From Polydactylus sextarius (Eukaryota > Chordata > Actinopteri > Polynemidae): DNA of 64,000 nucleotides. Under the pieces are notes generated by a model, which was given only the letters and a program-made list of their open reading frames with translations, did not search any database and was not told where the DNA came from. The DNA lies in assembly GCA_016801845.1 (NCBI GenBank), contig CM028920.1:9208501-9272500 (forward strand), given 5' to 3'. The position numbers and the translations under genes are program-made. Positions 38,693 through 50,637 of the stretch are shown here, in pieces; the first letter of the stretch is position 1, and every line of letters begins with the position of its first letter.

Positions 38693-38884
38693 CTCAGTGA
38701 GTGAATTAATGCCCGGACGCTATGGGAGTCCATCACCGATTTATGTATCTTGGGAAGTGCATACAATTAAGGTGTGACCGGGTGTTCATTGGTCAGATAT
38801 TTTAATTCATGTTCACTTAGATGTTTCATGGCCCTGATGTGTTCTATGGTCCAACTTTTCTTTGTAAGATTGGTCGGGGTTTAA

Positions 38885-39180
38885 AGTCATTGCTCCATAT
38901 GGTGATGTAATAAGCGCTCCAGTTAGTGAACAGCCCATGGGCCTGATGCATTGAAGTGCTCACTGCATCATCACTGATTAGAAACAGGTGATCAAGGGAG
39001 ATGTCTTGTCTTTCCTTTAAATTTGAGAAGTAGTTAGGGTAATTACACACTGACGAAGGCCAACAGGCCGAAACTTTTGTGCTCACCCTGCGGCTGCTAT
39101 GTAATTAATAATAAAGAATAAAAGATACATAAGAAATAAAAACTGTAGAATTCGTAGAGTGCGATCCACCATCTTTAACT
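38885..39180 (+). repeat. Right inverted arm of the Penelope-like element
   Basis: Reverse-complement partner of 37020-37316, with its outer end at GTAGAGTGCGATCCACC. Confidence 0.9.
39050..39074 (+). ncRNA. Hammerhead-ribozyme-like core in the right arm
   Basis: CTGACGA at 39050-39056, helix II GGCC-AACA-GGCC, GAAAC ending at 39074. A minimal helix III is C74-G79 and A73-U80 with a UUUU loop (last two digits of position), again followed by G at 39081. Candidate helix I pairings are GGGT 39037-39040 with ACCC 39085-39088, or ACA plus TAATT with TGT plus AATTA at 39100-39107. Activity is doubtful. Confidence 0.55.
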
Positions 39181-40589
39181 AATCATAATACAGGCGCACT
39201 CAGAAATATATATATATATTTTATATATACATATATCAAAGAAAAAGAAAAGAGGCTTATTTCCATTTGTTGTCCCTGGGCAGGTGAACAGAAATAATAA
39301 AACACAGCAAAACTTTTCACCTCTGCAACAAAATAAGCCAACATCCTACCAACCTAATTTATATACATATAAATATATAATGAAAAAGAAGAAGAAACCC
39401 TCATAAATTACAGTTACCTCAAGTATTAACCCGGCATTCTCCATATGGTCTAATTCAGAGATTCAGAAACGCTCTCAAATGAATCTACAGCTTCTATAAA
39501 TGTGTTAGTAGCACACAGTATTAATGTGCATCAGCTCAGGATGTACATGTATAATAATGATGCGTCTGTCTGCAGATGCGTACGCACCTACCGCCGTAAC
39601 GCTGCAGATTTATGAAAACATAATATCAGTGTCAGCAAAGATGAGGAATGCAGAGGCTTTAATATTACTCTATGTTCACCTAATTTGTCTGCTTCTTTTT
39701 CTGTGGCGTACTGGTGTGTTTCTACTGGTGTGTGTTTCTTCCCTCCTGCTCTCACCAGTCAAATACTTCGCTGCCCACTGACCAAATACAGTTAGACCAT
39801 GCTGCTTCTCAGATCAATGGACAGTTGTGGATGGGGGGTGGTAGTGAAAAGAACGAAGAGAATCTTAAGTGAAAAAGGAATAGAGAGAGAAGGGCATCAA
39901 TCGGCTGATCTCTTTTAGAGCAGGAACCTGCAAAGCTCACGCAGCCCACACCTTTCACATAACGATAACTGCAGCGTGGGATCACAGCAGCGCCAACGAA
40001 AACACAACGAGCGCAAAAATACACACAAGCACGCAGACATGTAGTCTGCAAATGTGTCAGATTCTCAGTCTGTGCACTATTGTTACTGAGTCAAAGTCCT
40101 TTACAAGAGCTGCTTCAAATGCCATTGTGCAATTTATTCTAATGCAACTCAATACCAGAGCTAGAATATGTTCTTTCTTCTTGGCAGTTAACACCGTATC
40201 CGATCATTAATGGAGCGTTCTGCTCTGAAATGAAGGTTACAACCACAGAGATCACACTTTGGAGCATTGTGCTTCCATTTGTCACTTATCTTAAGTGGTG
40301 TGCTCCTCATTTGGTTTGATCTAAGTGCCTTTTTTGATACTTTCTTGTCAATATCAACTACACCTACACCTTTCACACAAAGTGCCCTGCTTTGCACTCC
40401 ATGACCCGTGTCAGTGTCAGACAGTGTCAGAGACAAATTGCAGTGCTTGGACAGATATATTTTTCCCCAGTGAGTTATAAGCCAAACTTAACTTACTGCT
40501 TCTCGTCTTCTTCTGAAAATGCCAGAAACATTTCAAGTGTTATGCCTACTTTTGCTTGAGTATCCGCCACTCCTGTGTTACAAATTAGT

Positions 40590-40800
40590 GGTAATTATAG
40601 TGGCAGCAGTTAGTTGATTAACTGATTAACAGAACAGTCAATCAACAGAAAATTAATTACTAACTATTTTGATAATTAAGTCACTTTAAGTCAATTAAAG
40701 TAATTTTTCAAGCACAAATGGCAAATATTTAACAGTTTCAGCTTCTCAAAGGAAAGATTTTGCTCCTTTTTCTTGTTTATTATATAAGTTATATATAATT
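40590..40800. repeat. Common percomorph interspersed repeat, degenerate
   Basis: The stretch TTAACTGATTAACAG...CAGAAAATTAATTACTAACTATTTTGATAATTAAG... followed by TTTTTCAAGCACAAATGGCAAATA and CAGCTTCTCAAAG matches a very frequent fish repeat, remembered as GATTAATCGACAGAAAATTAATC...TTTTTCAAGC. The class is not certain. Confidence 0.55.
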
Positions 40801-41299
40801 TTAGTCTTTCTGTGTGATCACAGACCTAATCTCCATGGATTAGAGCTGACCAATTCTACGCGATTGTTCCTTTAAGATCCGACTCCTGTAGGAAACCTGT
40901 TGCAACCGTATACTTTTACATTTCGCCCATGAGCTTTGATGTGAACCTTCTCCAGTCAGCTTCATGTCAATGTCAGATAATTTAAAAGCGAGTGCCTGGC
41001 TCTTTTGAGAGAAAAAAAAAGGAGAAGGAAGAGTGAGAGGTAGAATCAGAGGTTGAGAAGTGTCGGACAGGGAGGAACATGGAAGGACAAGGATAAAAGA
41101 CAAAAAGTGGATAGCCAGAGGGGATGGAGAGATGAATGGAGGCTGCAACAAGAGATTTTGACAGTGAGAGGGAACAAGGAGAGAAGGAAGTGGTCACATG
41201 TTTTGAAATGCATATAACACGGAGTGAGAAGGAGACGGTGAATAGATAGAGGAATGCTTGCACACACAATATGTATGGTGTCTGGGTATGTGGGAGGGA

Positions 41300-41300
<1 letters not shown>

Positions 41301-41334
<34 letters not shown>
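41301..41334. repeat. (AC)n microsatellite
   Basis: Pure AC dinucleotides. Confidence 0.95.
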
Positions 41335-41337
<3 letters not shown>

Positions 41338-41533
41338 CAGACTCCTCACTAATGAGCTCTTCACAAAGAGCCCTCCCTCCTTTATACTTTCTTTCCCTCC
41401 CTCCCTGATACGCTTCCCTTCTAGCCTTCCCCTGTTCTCCTGCTGCCCTCGTCCTCCCATCCTCCCTTTTTATTTGCTGGAGTGGAGTTCCTTCAGATAA
41501 ATGCACTGGGGCCAACGGCCGGTCATTCTGCCT

Positions 41534-41537
<4 letters not shown>

Positions 41538-41583
<46 letters not shown>

Positions 41584-41588
41584 TCTCT
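41538..41588. repeat. (CT)n with (CTAT)n microsatellite
   Basis: CT dinucleotides, then ATCT units, then CT. Confidence 0.9.
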
Positions 41589-41765
41589 GGTTGTTTTTTT
41601 ATTATTGATGAAATGAATCAACTAAAGCAAAGAGAGAAAGAGAGAGCTACCTTTATACACAAACACACATATTCCTACCCAGACAAACAACCAGCAGAAA
41701 GTTATGATGTGCCCTTCACGTTGAGTGCAAGTCTGAGTGTGTAAATGTGTGTGTGTGCGTGTGTC

Positions 41766-41800
<35 letters not shown>

Positions 41801-42138
41801 TGGAGAGCGAGACAGTGATACACACATAAAGCCCATCATTGCCACCTGCTCTCCAGCTTTGATCAAGTGATATGTGCGTGCTCGCTGAGAGTCGCATGGT
41901 CGTGTGAAAGAATTCATGCACGAGAGAGTGAGAGAGAGAATGAGTGAGTAGCGCAGACAATACCAGCTTAAAAAAACAGACACTGAGAAAAAGAGGGGGG
42001 TGGGTTTAGGTACATCATAGCATCATAGCAGCTCATTTTCTCCCACCAGGTCTGCTTTCTTCAGCACACAAGAGGACCGACCGACACTGAACCACCACCT
42101 CCCTCTCTCTCTGTCGTTTTCTCTCCACTGGAGGAGGA

Positions 42139-42145
42139 GTGTGTA

Positions 42146-42185
<40 letters not shown>

Positions 42186-42194
42186 GGGGGGGGG
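42139..42194. repeat. (TG)n followed by a G12 tract
   Basis: TG repeat running directly into twelve G residues, immediately upstream of the CpG-containing leader of the downstream first exon. Confidence 0.9.
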
Positions 42195-42599
42195 TCGCAC
42201 TGCTCCTGCTGTTTCGATTGGTAGGCAGTTACAAACGTTACTATTTTGAGAGAGTCAGTGTATCTGCCCGTGCTCGCTGTTGCAAACGATCGAAAAGAGA
42301 GGGGGGTAGAGAGGCAGGGAAAAGGCAGAACAGGGTTTGGCTCGTTCTTCTGCACATTAAGTGCTGCTCACAACAGGATGAGGGAGCACTGGGAGAGTCG
42401 GACCTGCGGCTGATGCCGAGCAGTGACATTGAATCCAGGTAGAAGCAGATGGAAGCAGACAGTTAAGTCAGGAGGTTGTGCATCAAGGAGCTTTTGCAGA
42501 ACCGGAACCAGAACCATCTTTTTTCTTTCTTTCTTTTTTTCATCAAAGTGAAAGAAAAGGGAGGAGAGAGAGAGGTGGAGGTGGACACAGAGAGGAAAG
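42195..42599 (+). promoter_or_regulatory. Probable alternative promoter and leader of first exon B
   Basis: Sequence upstream of the ATG at 42600 has moderate CpG content (CCCGTGCTCGC, AACGATCG, GTCGGACCTGCGGC), an inverted CCAAT (GATTGG near 42218) and purine-rich sequence next to the start. No donor or acceptor is needed between it and the ATG, so it may be the 5' UTR of a first exon. The transcription start cannot be placed. Confidence 0.4.
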
Positions 42600-42718
42600 A
42601 TGGCGAGTTTTGGAAAACTCACAGACTACTTTAACCGCCGTAAGTCTCGAGAGGAGCTGCGGGTGGGAAGGAGCTCACGGCGCAGTGGCAGTTACTGCTG
42701 CACTGTGGCAGAGGCCAG
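42600..42718 (+). CDS. Alternative first coding exon B of the plus-strand gene (starts MASFGKLTDYF)
   Basis: ATG in good context (AAAGATGG) opens 39 codons plus two bases, ending at a donor (GCCAG|GTAACC, last base 42718) in phase 2. That is the same phase as exon A, so both fit the acceptor of the exon at 50456 (AG|G). The peptide is basic: FNRRKSREEL, GRSSRRSGS, then YCCTV with adjacent cysteines. RRKS is a basophilic kinase-type site, and the Cys pair could be lipid-modified; both are inference. The family is not recognised. It lies about 15 kb downstream of exon A, which suggests separate promoters giving different N-termini. Confidence 0.7.
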
Positions 42719-45700
42719 GTAACCTGTGTGTGCGTGTGTGTGTGTGTGTGTAAGTGTGTGTACGCAGGTATGCAAAACTATAAGTGTGCATGTGTGTAAA
42801 TAGTCCCAGTGTGCAACAAAATGAACATGTTTACATGCTGCGTGTTAAGAGGAACAATGTACATCACACTCTGCATCTTACTGTTTTCACTGTTAAATAA
42901 ATTTGAATACGATATATATAATAGAGAGAAAAGGGATTTATCTGAACAGGAATGCAATCTGAGATAAGTTCACATTGTTTAAAAAGTGTATTTATTGGAT
43001 TGTTAAACGTACTGGTGTTTATGTACATGTACGTGTGTAAGCATGTGCGAGTACGCGTTTGTGTTACATAAGTATGGAGGTGCAGTGGATGAGTTCTGTC
43101 AGTAGATGACTGCTGTCAGTGGATGTGTGCTGTCAGGCATGGTGCTGCCTACTATGGATTCTTCCCACTTATGCACAGTTGAATACAGATGCTTTTCTTC
43201 AGACAGAAATAGAGGATAAAGTCGATATGCTTTATATGTGGGGGTAGGAAAGAGGGAGAAGAGCTTTTCTGAGTCACACTAGTGCTCACGTTGTCGAGCT
43301 CGTTCCGCCTCACACGTTCACACTTGGAGCTTGGAGCGGTGACAAGAACAACTTTCTACTGTTGATTATTGAGTAGCTCCTTATTGCGTTTCATTAAGTG
43401 CCTTGCTCAAGGGTAAAGGACAACAAGTGTCAATGAGGTGGAGGAGTGGGAATCACTTACACCGAGTGTCTGTTTGGATGTGTGTTGATTTGAGCCTGTG
43501 ATTCAACATGTTTAATCATATTTCCTGTCTCCTCCTGTCACACACAAGCTGTTCACACCCTGCAAACTGAATTTGTGTGGCTTTGTGAAGTTCTAACAAC
43601 CTCCTCCTTTGTATCACAGCTCTGCAATTAGTGTCCTCAGTCCAGACAGAGAATGCAATTTACTTTTTGTGCTGTTAAAGTAGGACCACCCTGGAGCAAG
43701 AATAAAAAAGAAAACTCTGGGACCAAGCAGTATACACTGCCCCTTCAAAAAAAAAAATAAAATAAAAAATAAAAACACAATCATAATGAGAAGCCTGTCG
43801 TTAATTGTTTAAATTGCCTGTAAGCCAATGTTGAATTATGCAACAAGGGTTAAAGTAAAAACCAAATGTTATTGTAAAAAAAAAAAAAAAAAAAACAACC
43901 ACCACCTCTAACGTCCATCAAATCCCATATCGTTCACTCACAACACAAGTGTTAACGTGGGTGGACATCTGTTGCCAAAAAAAAGCTCTCAGATTCACTG
44001 CTATTACAAATCCAGCATCTCTCTCATCCTCACAGCCGCTTTGTTTCTGTCTCTCCCACTCACTGTCTCTTTCTCACAAGCCACCCCCTTCCTACGCCCT
44101 TCCATCTCTTCCCATCTCATGACTTCCTTATTCATCGTTCTCCAGAGAACACGCCAGTTCTCTCTGTACTCTGACATCCACCCAGGAGGAACCGAAGGAG
44201 TTTGCGTCGCTGGGTGTTGGACCAGCACCAGTCTGGCTTCATCTCCTTTGTGTCTAATTGAATAGTAATAGAAGAAGTGCGATATAATGTATAAGAAAGT
44301 CACCAGTTACCACATTCATTAGCTTTGAGAGTGATGTTTTACTGAGATGCTTGTCTGCCATCATTCCAGTACTGTGAGGGAGGAGCTTATGCTACCTGCC
44401 AACTTCTGCTTAAACTCATTACCGACCTTTCCTCTAAATTTAGATTTGCCAAGATTTGCTCACGCTGCACTTGGAGGCTGCCCCCACTGACCTTAAAGCA
44501 ATCAAATGTCCACCACTGCCAGATTTCACTGAGATATTTGAGCTCTTAGTAATATTCATTCATGTCTTTCTTTCACCTTAAATAGTTAATGTTTGATGCA
44601 CAAATGTTAGAAGATAAGTTATTTAAGTTATTTTTGTAGAATGTTTTTCTTTATTTTTGCTTTTTGTTTTCAAATTGAGATCCCGTGCAAATTTCCTCCC
44701 CAAATAAGATTTGTGTACGTGTTTGAGAGCGAGAGAGAGTGTTTGTGTGTATACAACTCTAATGAATGGTGACAAGTTCAGGTCAGTCCTAAATGAATGC
44801 TGAGTGATGATGAATAAGTTTGTAATGAACAAGTTAATGTCCATTGTGTAATGTAGAGGAACATGTCTGCAGCTCCCTTCAGGCCTTCCGCCTTTTTGCT
44901 CCTGCCTGCTGCTTAAACCTGCAGTGCTGAACTTTTGTTTCCTCCTTCTGGCAGGGTGAGTGATGATAAATATAGAAAAACTGTCACGTTTCCAGGACAG
45001 TGATTGATTATTTAGGTAGAGTAAATGTAATGGCTACATGACACGCTGCAAATATTTTACAAACGTCAACCTGTACCAGAGCAGGAGATTGACACCTGTG
45101 TCGGTAGCCTCAGTCCTTTCCTCTTCTTTCAGTGGTTTTTCAGTGAGGAAAAGCTACACAAAGAGTAATTAATCCCTTTTTCTTTAGAATCCAGTCCTTT
45201 CTACAAACTTCTCTTGTCTCTTCTCATGTTTTTGTGGTTTTCCTCATCACATATCACTTACCCTGTGTCCACTTAACTGTTCGCCTCTTCAGCGCAGTGT
45301 GGGAATGTTGCCACAGTCTCTGGATCCAAAACTTCAGTACACTGTGAAATACTGAGCGTACTTTTACCTGCAGCTCATAGACTTAATCAGCACTGCGTGA
45401 ACTCGATCTGCAGGCGAAGGCTTAAACGTGACGACCGTCAGTCACTCTCGCTACTTGCTTTAGCTGCTCGAAGTGGTTTCAATCAGGAGTCTATTCAGCT
45501 CGGTGACTCCTCAGCCAGAGTCTATTGAATCACTAAAAGATAAAGACAGAGGTTAATCTGGTCATATCCCTTTGCTCCATAAGGTCAGTCCTGTTTCTCA
45601 CAGCCTCCTGAACGCTGACTCTTATCTCCTCAGCACTTAGATAGAAGCTAGGATACATGTTGTTATGGAATATCAATGTATAGGAACAAGGTTATACAAG

Positions 45701-47325
45701 ATGTTACATGAAGTGGAAGGAAGTATTTAACGATGAAAGAAAAACAGGTGAAAAGAGACGGAAGACATGAAAGGTGAAAAGAAGAAGAAAAAAAAAAACA
45801 CATGGTAATATAACACCTCACCCCCATAACACATACGCATTCAAACTGAGTGAGAACACATTAATATTGAATAAGATTTTTAATGAATGGCTCCGCACCA
45901 AGCAGTAGGTTTAGCTTATGAATGAGTAACCATCAAGTATTCAGTTTTTTTTTAACTGGCTTCAAAAGAATTGAATTCATTAGTTTATTACATTAATAAA
46001 TGGAACATTCATTAAGAATGAATTTAGAATAGGATAAAAAAAAAAAAAAAAAAAGATCTATAGAACTCGTTCTGGATCTTCTCTCTCTCTGCTTTAAATA
46101 TTAAAATGGTTCAATTGTCGAAATGAAATCTTGTGTCTCTTGTAACAATGGTAGTTTTAATAATTATATTAAAAAAGTTTGAGGACACACATGTATTGTA
46201 GTCAGCTGTGTGTGCATGTCTGTGTGTGTTAGATGTTGATTCAGCACCATGGATAGTTCTCACTGCAGCCACCGACACTGCCATTCACCATCAGACAGCG
46301 TTTACGCAGCTACTGGAAACAGATTTCCGTTAAGTCAGGCCTTAACAGTGATGTGACAACTTCTACAGACGCTTGAGTCAAGGTTGATGGTAGAATCTCA
46401 CCTTGGTTGGAAGAAAATACTTAAGTAGTTTCAGATTGCATAGCCAAGAAGTGTCAGGGGGTTGCTTTTGTGCTACTTTTAGCATTAAAATAGGTCACTA
46501 ATACAAATTGCTGTACAGCTGTTGCACTAAAACCTGGTCTTATGGTCGTGGGAGCAAATTGTGTTTTTAGCCCAAAGCATTTTCAAAGTCCTCGGAGCTC
46601 ACTTCATTGTCAGTCAAGGGCAGGAAGAAGTGGTGGGAAGAGGACGTAGAAGCAAAGGATGAATGATGGAAAGCATGTGCAGAACACAATGTGTTTGTGG
46701 TTTGCTGGTTAGTGGACTATCAATATAACACTCGTTCTGCTCAGCATCCCTCAATGTCACCATCACACCGCAATTCTTTTTTGTTTTCTGTTTTGTCTCG
46801 CCTCATTGTCTGCTGTTTTCATAAAAAAAAAAAAAAAAAAAAAAAAAAACACAGCATTGACTCACTGTTATATTTTATTTTTGTATTTATGTAACACCAA
46901 CCAAAAAAGTGAGCTGTTTCCATTGACTGCAACACCAGAGATAATGAATTTGGCAACAGGAAACATTTTTGTAGACTGAAGAAACTGATTTTTTATGAAA
47001 AAAAAAAACCAAAAAAAACATCACTGCTGGGCAGCAAAAATGAGCATCTTCTCTCCCCCTCTCGTCTCCTTTCCTCTCCTCCTCTCCTCTCGTCTCCCCC
47101 CTGTGTTAGTAGACAGAGTCGCTTAGCAACAGGTTTGTAGGACAAGTAAGGCCCAAATTGTGAGGAGTGGCCTGGGCTGGCTGTTTAGCCCACTGTGTTA
47201 TCATCATGGTGTGCAGGTGGGAGGCCAAGTTGGCTGCTTGTACATGTGTGTCTGTGTGAGGTTGTATGTGTGCACTTGTGCTTACCAGTGGTCCTTGAGT
47301 TATTTCATCTCATGCCAACTGTATT

Positions 47326-47328
<3 letters not shown>

Positions 47329-47366
<38 letters not shown>
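47329..47366. repeat. (TG)n microsatellite
   Basis: TG dinucleotides ending in GCGCG. Confidence 0.95.
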
Positions 47367-47370
<4 letters not shown>

Positions 47371-47479
47371 TGCTTCAGGCAAATGCTTTTTCATGCAAGT
47401 CAATATGGATTTCTGCGGACTGAGAGATCTGCCTGTATCTATTACTATCAAAGTATGTGCATCTCTCTTTCTCTCTTTT

Positions 47480-47481
<2 letters not shown>

Positions 47482-47518
<37 letters not shown>

Positions 47519-47519
47519 T
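47482..47519. repeat. (TG)n-(GA)n compound microsatellite
   Basis: TG units running directly into GA units. Confidence 0.9.
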
Positions 47520-50455
47520 GCTTGTGTCTAGATAGTCACTATCAGCTCTTCCTCTGATATCCACCAACACAAAAACATTATTCATCAGACTGTCCTGGGT
47601 CCTCCATGTCTCTGCCTTGAATCGCATTGAGGGATTCTCTGATCCCAGGTCAAATATTCACAACTCCAACAACCACCTCCTCTATCATGGGAGTAGTTTA
47701 CCAGCTGACAGCGGGCAAATGTCAGTACTCCACTTCTCCAGCTTGAGATGTGCAGACTTGAAACGTCCTGTCGGTGTACCTTAGAGTTTCCCCTGGTGAT
47801 AAGTGGCTACAAGCTTGCGAATACATCCTGCCCCAGGTGTCTAGAGCAGTTCAAAGAAAACTAATTTAACTCAAGCACATTTAACATTCTACTCAAGAGC
47901 ATTTGTCTATAAAATAATGTGTTGGAAAAAGGCAAAAAATTGGGCACGAGACATCTCTCCATTTAATGAGTATATAAGTGAATGATACTGCAGTAAGTGT
48001 AGTAAGTCACTTTCATTAATTACTTAATGATTCATAATCCGCCATTGAAAAGGATTTGATGGATTTATTTGATTAGACACGATCCCATGCTTAGAGGAAA
48101 AGGCTCTTTAATTGGCTTGTTAATACGCTATAAGAGCTTTGACATTTGATGAAGATATGAAGATATTTGCTCATTGGATGATACGTTTAAACTTGGCGTA
48201 TTTTGCATTTCAGTAAAAAGGAGATGCAGTGTCTCTAAAATTTAATTTTAAATGAATATAATTTACTTTACTTTAAGAAAATCGAGAAAATGTTCCAGAG
48301 ATATTAGCTCTGATTCTCATATCTTCCTGTTAGATGTGGGGGGAACAATCAGGATATGTTCAACTTAGCTTAGCCTAAGTACTGGAAACAGGGGAAAACT
48401 GGGGTTTTGTCATCGCTGCGATGTTGCTAGGCAACAAGAGGATCCCGTAAGTCACTGCTTATTGTTAAAAAAAAATAATGCAGCATTTATGTCAATGTAA
48501 AAACAACAAATTGTGGCTTTTACATTATGTTTTTTTTGTTGTGAATTGAATGCCCAGTCCATAAGTCGGTAATTATTCGGTGAGGTTTAGAGGTGCTGGT
48601 AGCTTCAGATTGACAGAATTTCCATCTTTATGCGAATATTACTGTCTCCCGGGTCTGGCTTCATATTTAATGAACAGATATGAGGGTGATATTGATTTCT
48701 GAAGCTAATTCTTGGCAAAGAAAAAAATAAAAAGAAGTCAAACATTCTTCAAAATGAAAGTAAAATAAGTGGTTTTGGAAAATAAAAAATGTTTTTTTTT
48801 TTTTTTTTTATATTTTTTGTGATGTATCTCTTTCTTGTACTGTACTGCCTGGCATTAAATTCATAAAGTCAACACAGGTTTCATATAACCACTTTGTTTA
48901 AGCATGCCAGTGATGCTTTCGTTTTGATAAGATCAAAATAATTAGACAAATAAATCTCCCAACACAATCTCTGCATAAATCCCCAGCTGAAATTCATGTA
49001 GTTGATGTCAGGGCACATCAGCCTGGGGGAGCTCAGCCTGCATGTCTTCGACTGATTTTTAAGCCGGGGGATTGTGCGTTTCTGTACCCAAACTTGTCAT
49101 GCAAGAATCTGGAGGTCAGACGTCTTCCACTTCTGCCAGGCTGCCTCTGATGTCTGAGATGCTGGCCACGTTCAGTGAATTTGAGCACATCAAGCTGATC
49201 AGAGCTGGCATCAGAGGTGGATCTGTTGCAGTGACTCAGTATGGTTGATGCTTTTTTTTCCTCCCTTGTCTCATGAGGCACAAGATTTTCACACAAGATT
49301 CTAGATAGCGTAATATTAATCATGTCTGTTATTTAATGTCATAATAGTGGCAGTATAGGAATTGAACAGTCTGTTATGCTAGTCATTCTTAGCAAAAAGC
49401 TGTGGCTGTGAAGGACACTGAGCTGTTAGAACACGATATGATGAAAAAAAAACACTCGTGTGTCTGAAAATAGAGTAAAAAGCTAAAGCGACTACAAAAC
49501 AGACAGAAAAATAAGTAAAATAACTTACATCACACTTGGTCAATAATTTTGCTGACTATTTACCAATGTGTTTTGGCTTGTTACCAATTTGCTATTAAGT
49601 CGATCTTGTGATTGTGCCCATTGATTGGTTTCCCACTTGAGAGCGTGTGATACCAACTGCCATAAAATAAAACGATTTCTATTGGTTCTAAACGGCCTTC
49701 AACTTGGTTATGCTGAGGTAGAAGTAATTTCACTATTGATCAGGGCTGTTGCTCTCCGGTTGCTCATTAACAGTAGACTGTGTGTTTGTGTGCGTGTCGG
49801 TGTTTGTACATGTGCTAATATTGTACTGCTCAGCAACAGCTTTACTGAATCGCTATTATTTAATCGTTAAAATAATCAGAAACGCTGCCTTGTGTTGTAT
49901 GAGCCAAAATGTTGGTCCCTTAATAAAATGAATCTAATTTACTCCCCCAGTGTTAAATACACTGAAAAGAGCATGTGCTCTGTGGAAAAAGCACCTCAGT
50001 AACAAATTTAAAAGGCTCCTGACTAAAATATAAATCTATTGTACTGTGGCATTGTTGTTTTTAGAGGTATTCCAGCAATTTAACTCTAAACGTCCATCCA
50101 TTTGGGGTTTACACCAGAGAGATTACATATAAATGGACATAATTAAAGCTTATAAAGTGTTTAATTGTTACCATCAGTAGCATTATGCAAATTATAGCAA
50201 ATTTTCTTTAGATGCAGTAAAAAGAGAGTAATTTAAAGCAAAAATCTGAATAAATTTGACTTTCAACTCAAGTGTCAGGCCAACAGTTTTCAGACCCCTT
50301 CGCCCATCCTTTGTCTGTGTCTTGAATTCAGATATCAAGCCAAATTGTTGCCTATCAGCCAGAGTGGTGCCTTTTACTCATATCAGGCTGTGTTTTACAA
50401 TAATTACTAGAAACAAAACAGTCCATGTAACCGTCTGTTAATGTTGTCCAATCAG

Positions 50456-50637
50456 GTCATTGGAAAGGAAGCTGCAGAGACCCCTACTGGCGAAGTCCCG
50501 CACCCTCCCCAGCATCCCTCAGTCGCCGACCGTTTCCAGAGTCCATCACTCTGATCTCATTGGTGGGAGCCCTCCGCGCAGGAAGAACCCGCCCACTGGG
50601 ACCAGCCACGCAAAGGCCTGCACGCTGCCACCTGCAG
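50456..50637 (+). CDS. Shared coding exon of the plus-strand gene
   Basis: Acceptor GTTGTCCAATCAG (AG at 50454-50455) and donor CTGCAG|GTAAAG (last base 50637) bound 182 bases. Entered in phase 2 from either first exon, it reads SLERKLQRPLLAKSRTLPSI, then PQSPTV, HHSDLIGGSPPRRKN and AKACTLPPA, and leaves in phase 1. Codon use is GC-rich compared with the flanking introns, as expected of real coding DNA. The segment is Pro/Ser/Arg-rich and likely disordered, and KSRTLP resembles a 14-3-3 site. I do not recognise the protein. Confidence 0.85.

Larger units (their letters stand above)
37020..39180 (-). mobile_element. Penelope-like retroelement, defective, with inverted terminal arms
   Basis: Two nearly identical arms of about 296 bp lie in inverted orientation at 37020-37316 and 38885-39180. 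Between them, on the minus strand, are two reverse-transcriptase pieces, including a YLDD catalytic box. Both arms carry the string CTGACGAAGGCCAACAGGCC followed by GAAAC, a hammerhead-ribozyme-like core. Penelope-like elements are known for GIY-YIG-linked reverse transcriptases, terminal duplications in variable orientation and hammerhead motifs, so the assignment rests on three independent traits. No endonuclease domain was seen. An 0.8-kb insertion splits the coding region, so the copy is dead. Confidence 0.85.
27347..42194 (+). other. Large intron (about 15 kb) with retroelements and microsatellites
   Basis: No exon recognised. Contents with their own entries are several CA/TG repeats, the Penelope-like element at 37020-39180, a common fish repeat at 40590-40800, and a probable DNA-transposon fragment near 34.8 kb. 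A 31-base T tract lies at 30882-30912. Segments at 30160-30310 and 32935-33110 are free of repeats and rich in TAAT/ATTA homeodomain-like cores; they might be conserved regulatory DNA, which cannot be tested here. Reading frames over 41-42 kb are CA/CT repeat artefacts. Confidence 0.45.
42719..50455 (+). other. Intron
   Basis: No exon recognised. It contains TG repeats at 42726-42750 and 47329-47366, a TG/GA repeat at 47482-47519, poly-A tracts at 43876-43895, 46038-46055 and 46823-46849, and a T tract at 48790-48809. The segment at 47960-48200 is repeat-poor and dense in TAAT/ATTA cores. A GTGCCTTGCTCAAGGGTA string at 43400 resembles a motif spread in fish repeats. Confidence 0.5.

Noticed and set aside
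40982..41536. 184-codon minus-strand frame
   Set aside because: Crosses the (AC)n tract to give a Val-Cys run; no domain and no splice borders.
49033..49323. 96-codon minus-strand frame with an Arg-rich end
   Set aside because: No motif, antisense in an intron, no donor or promoter features.
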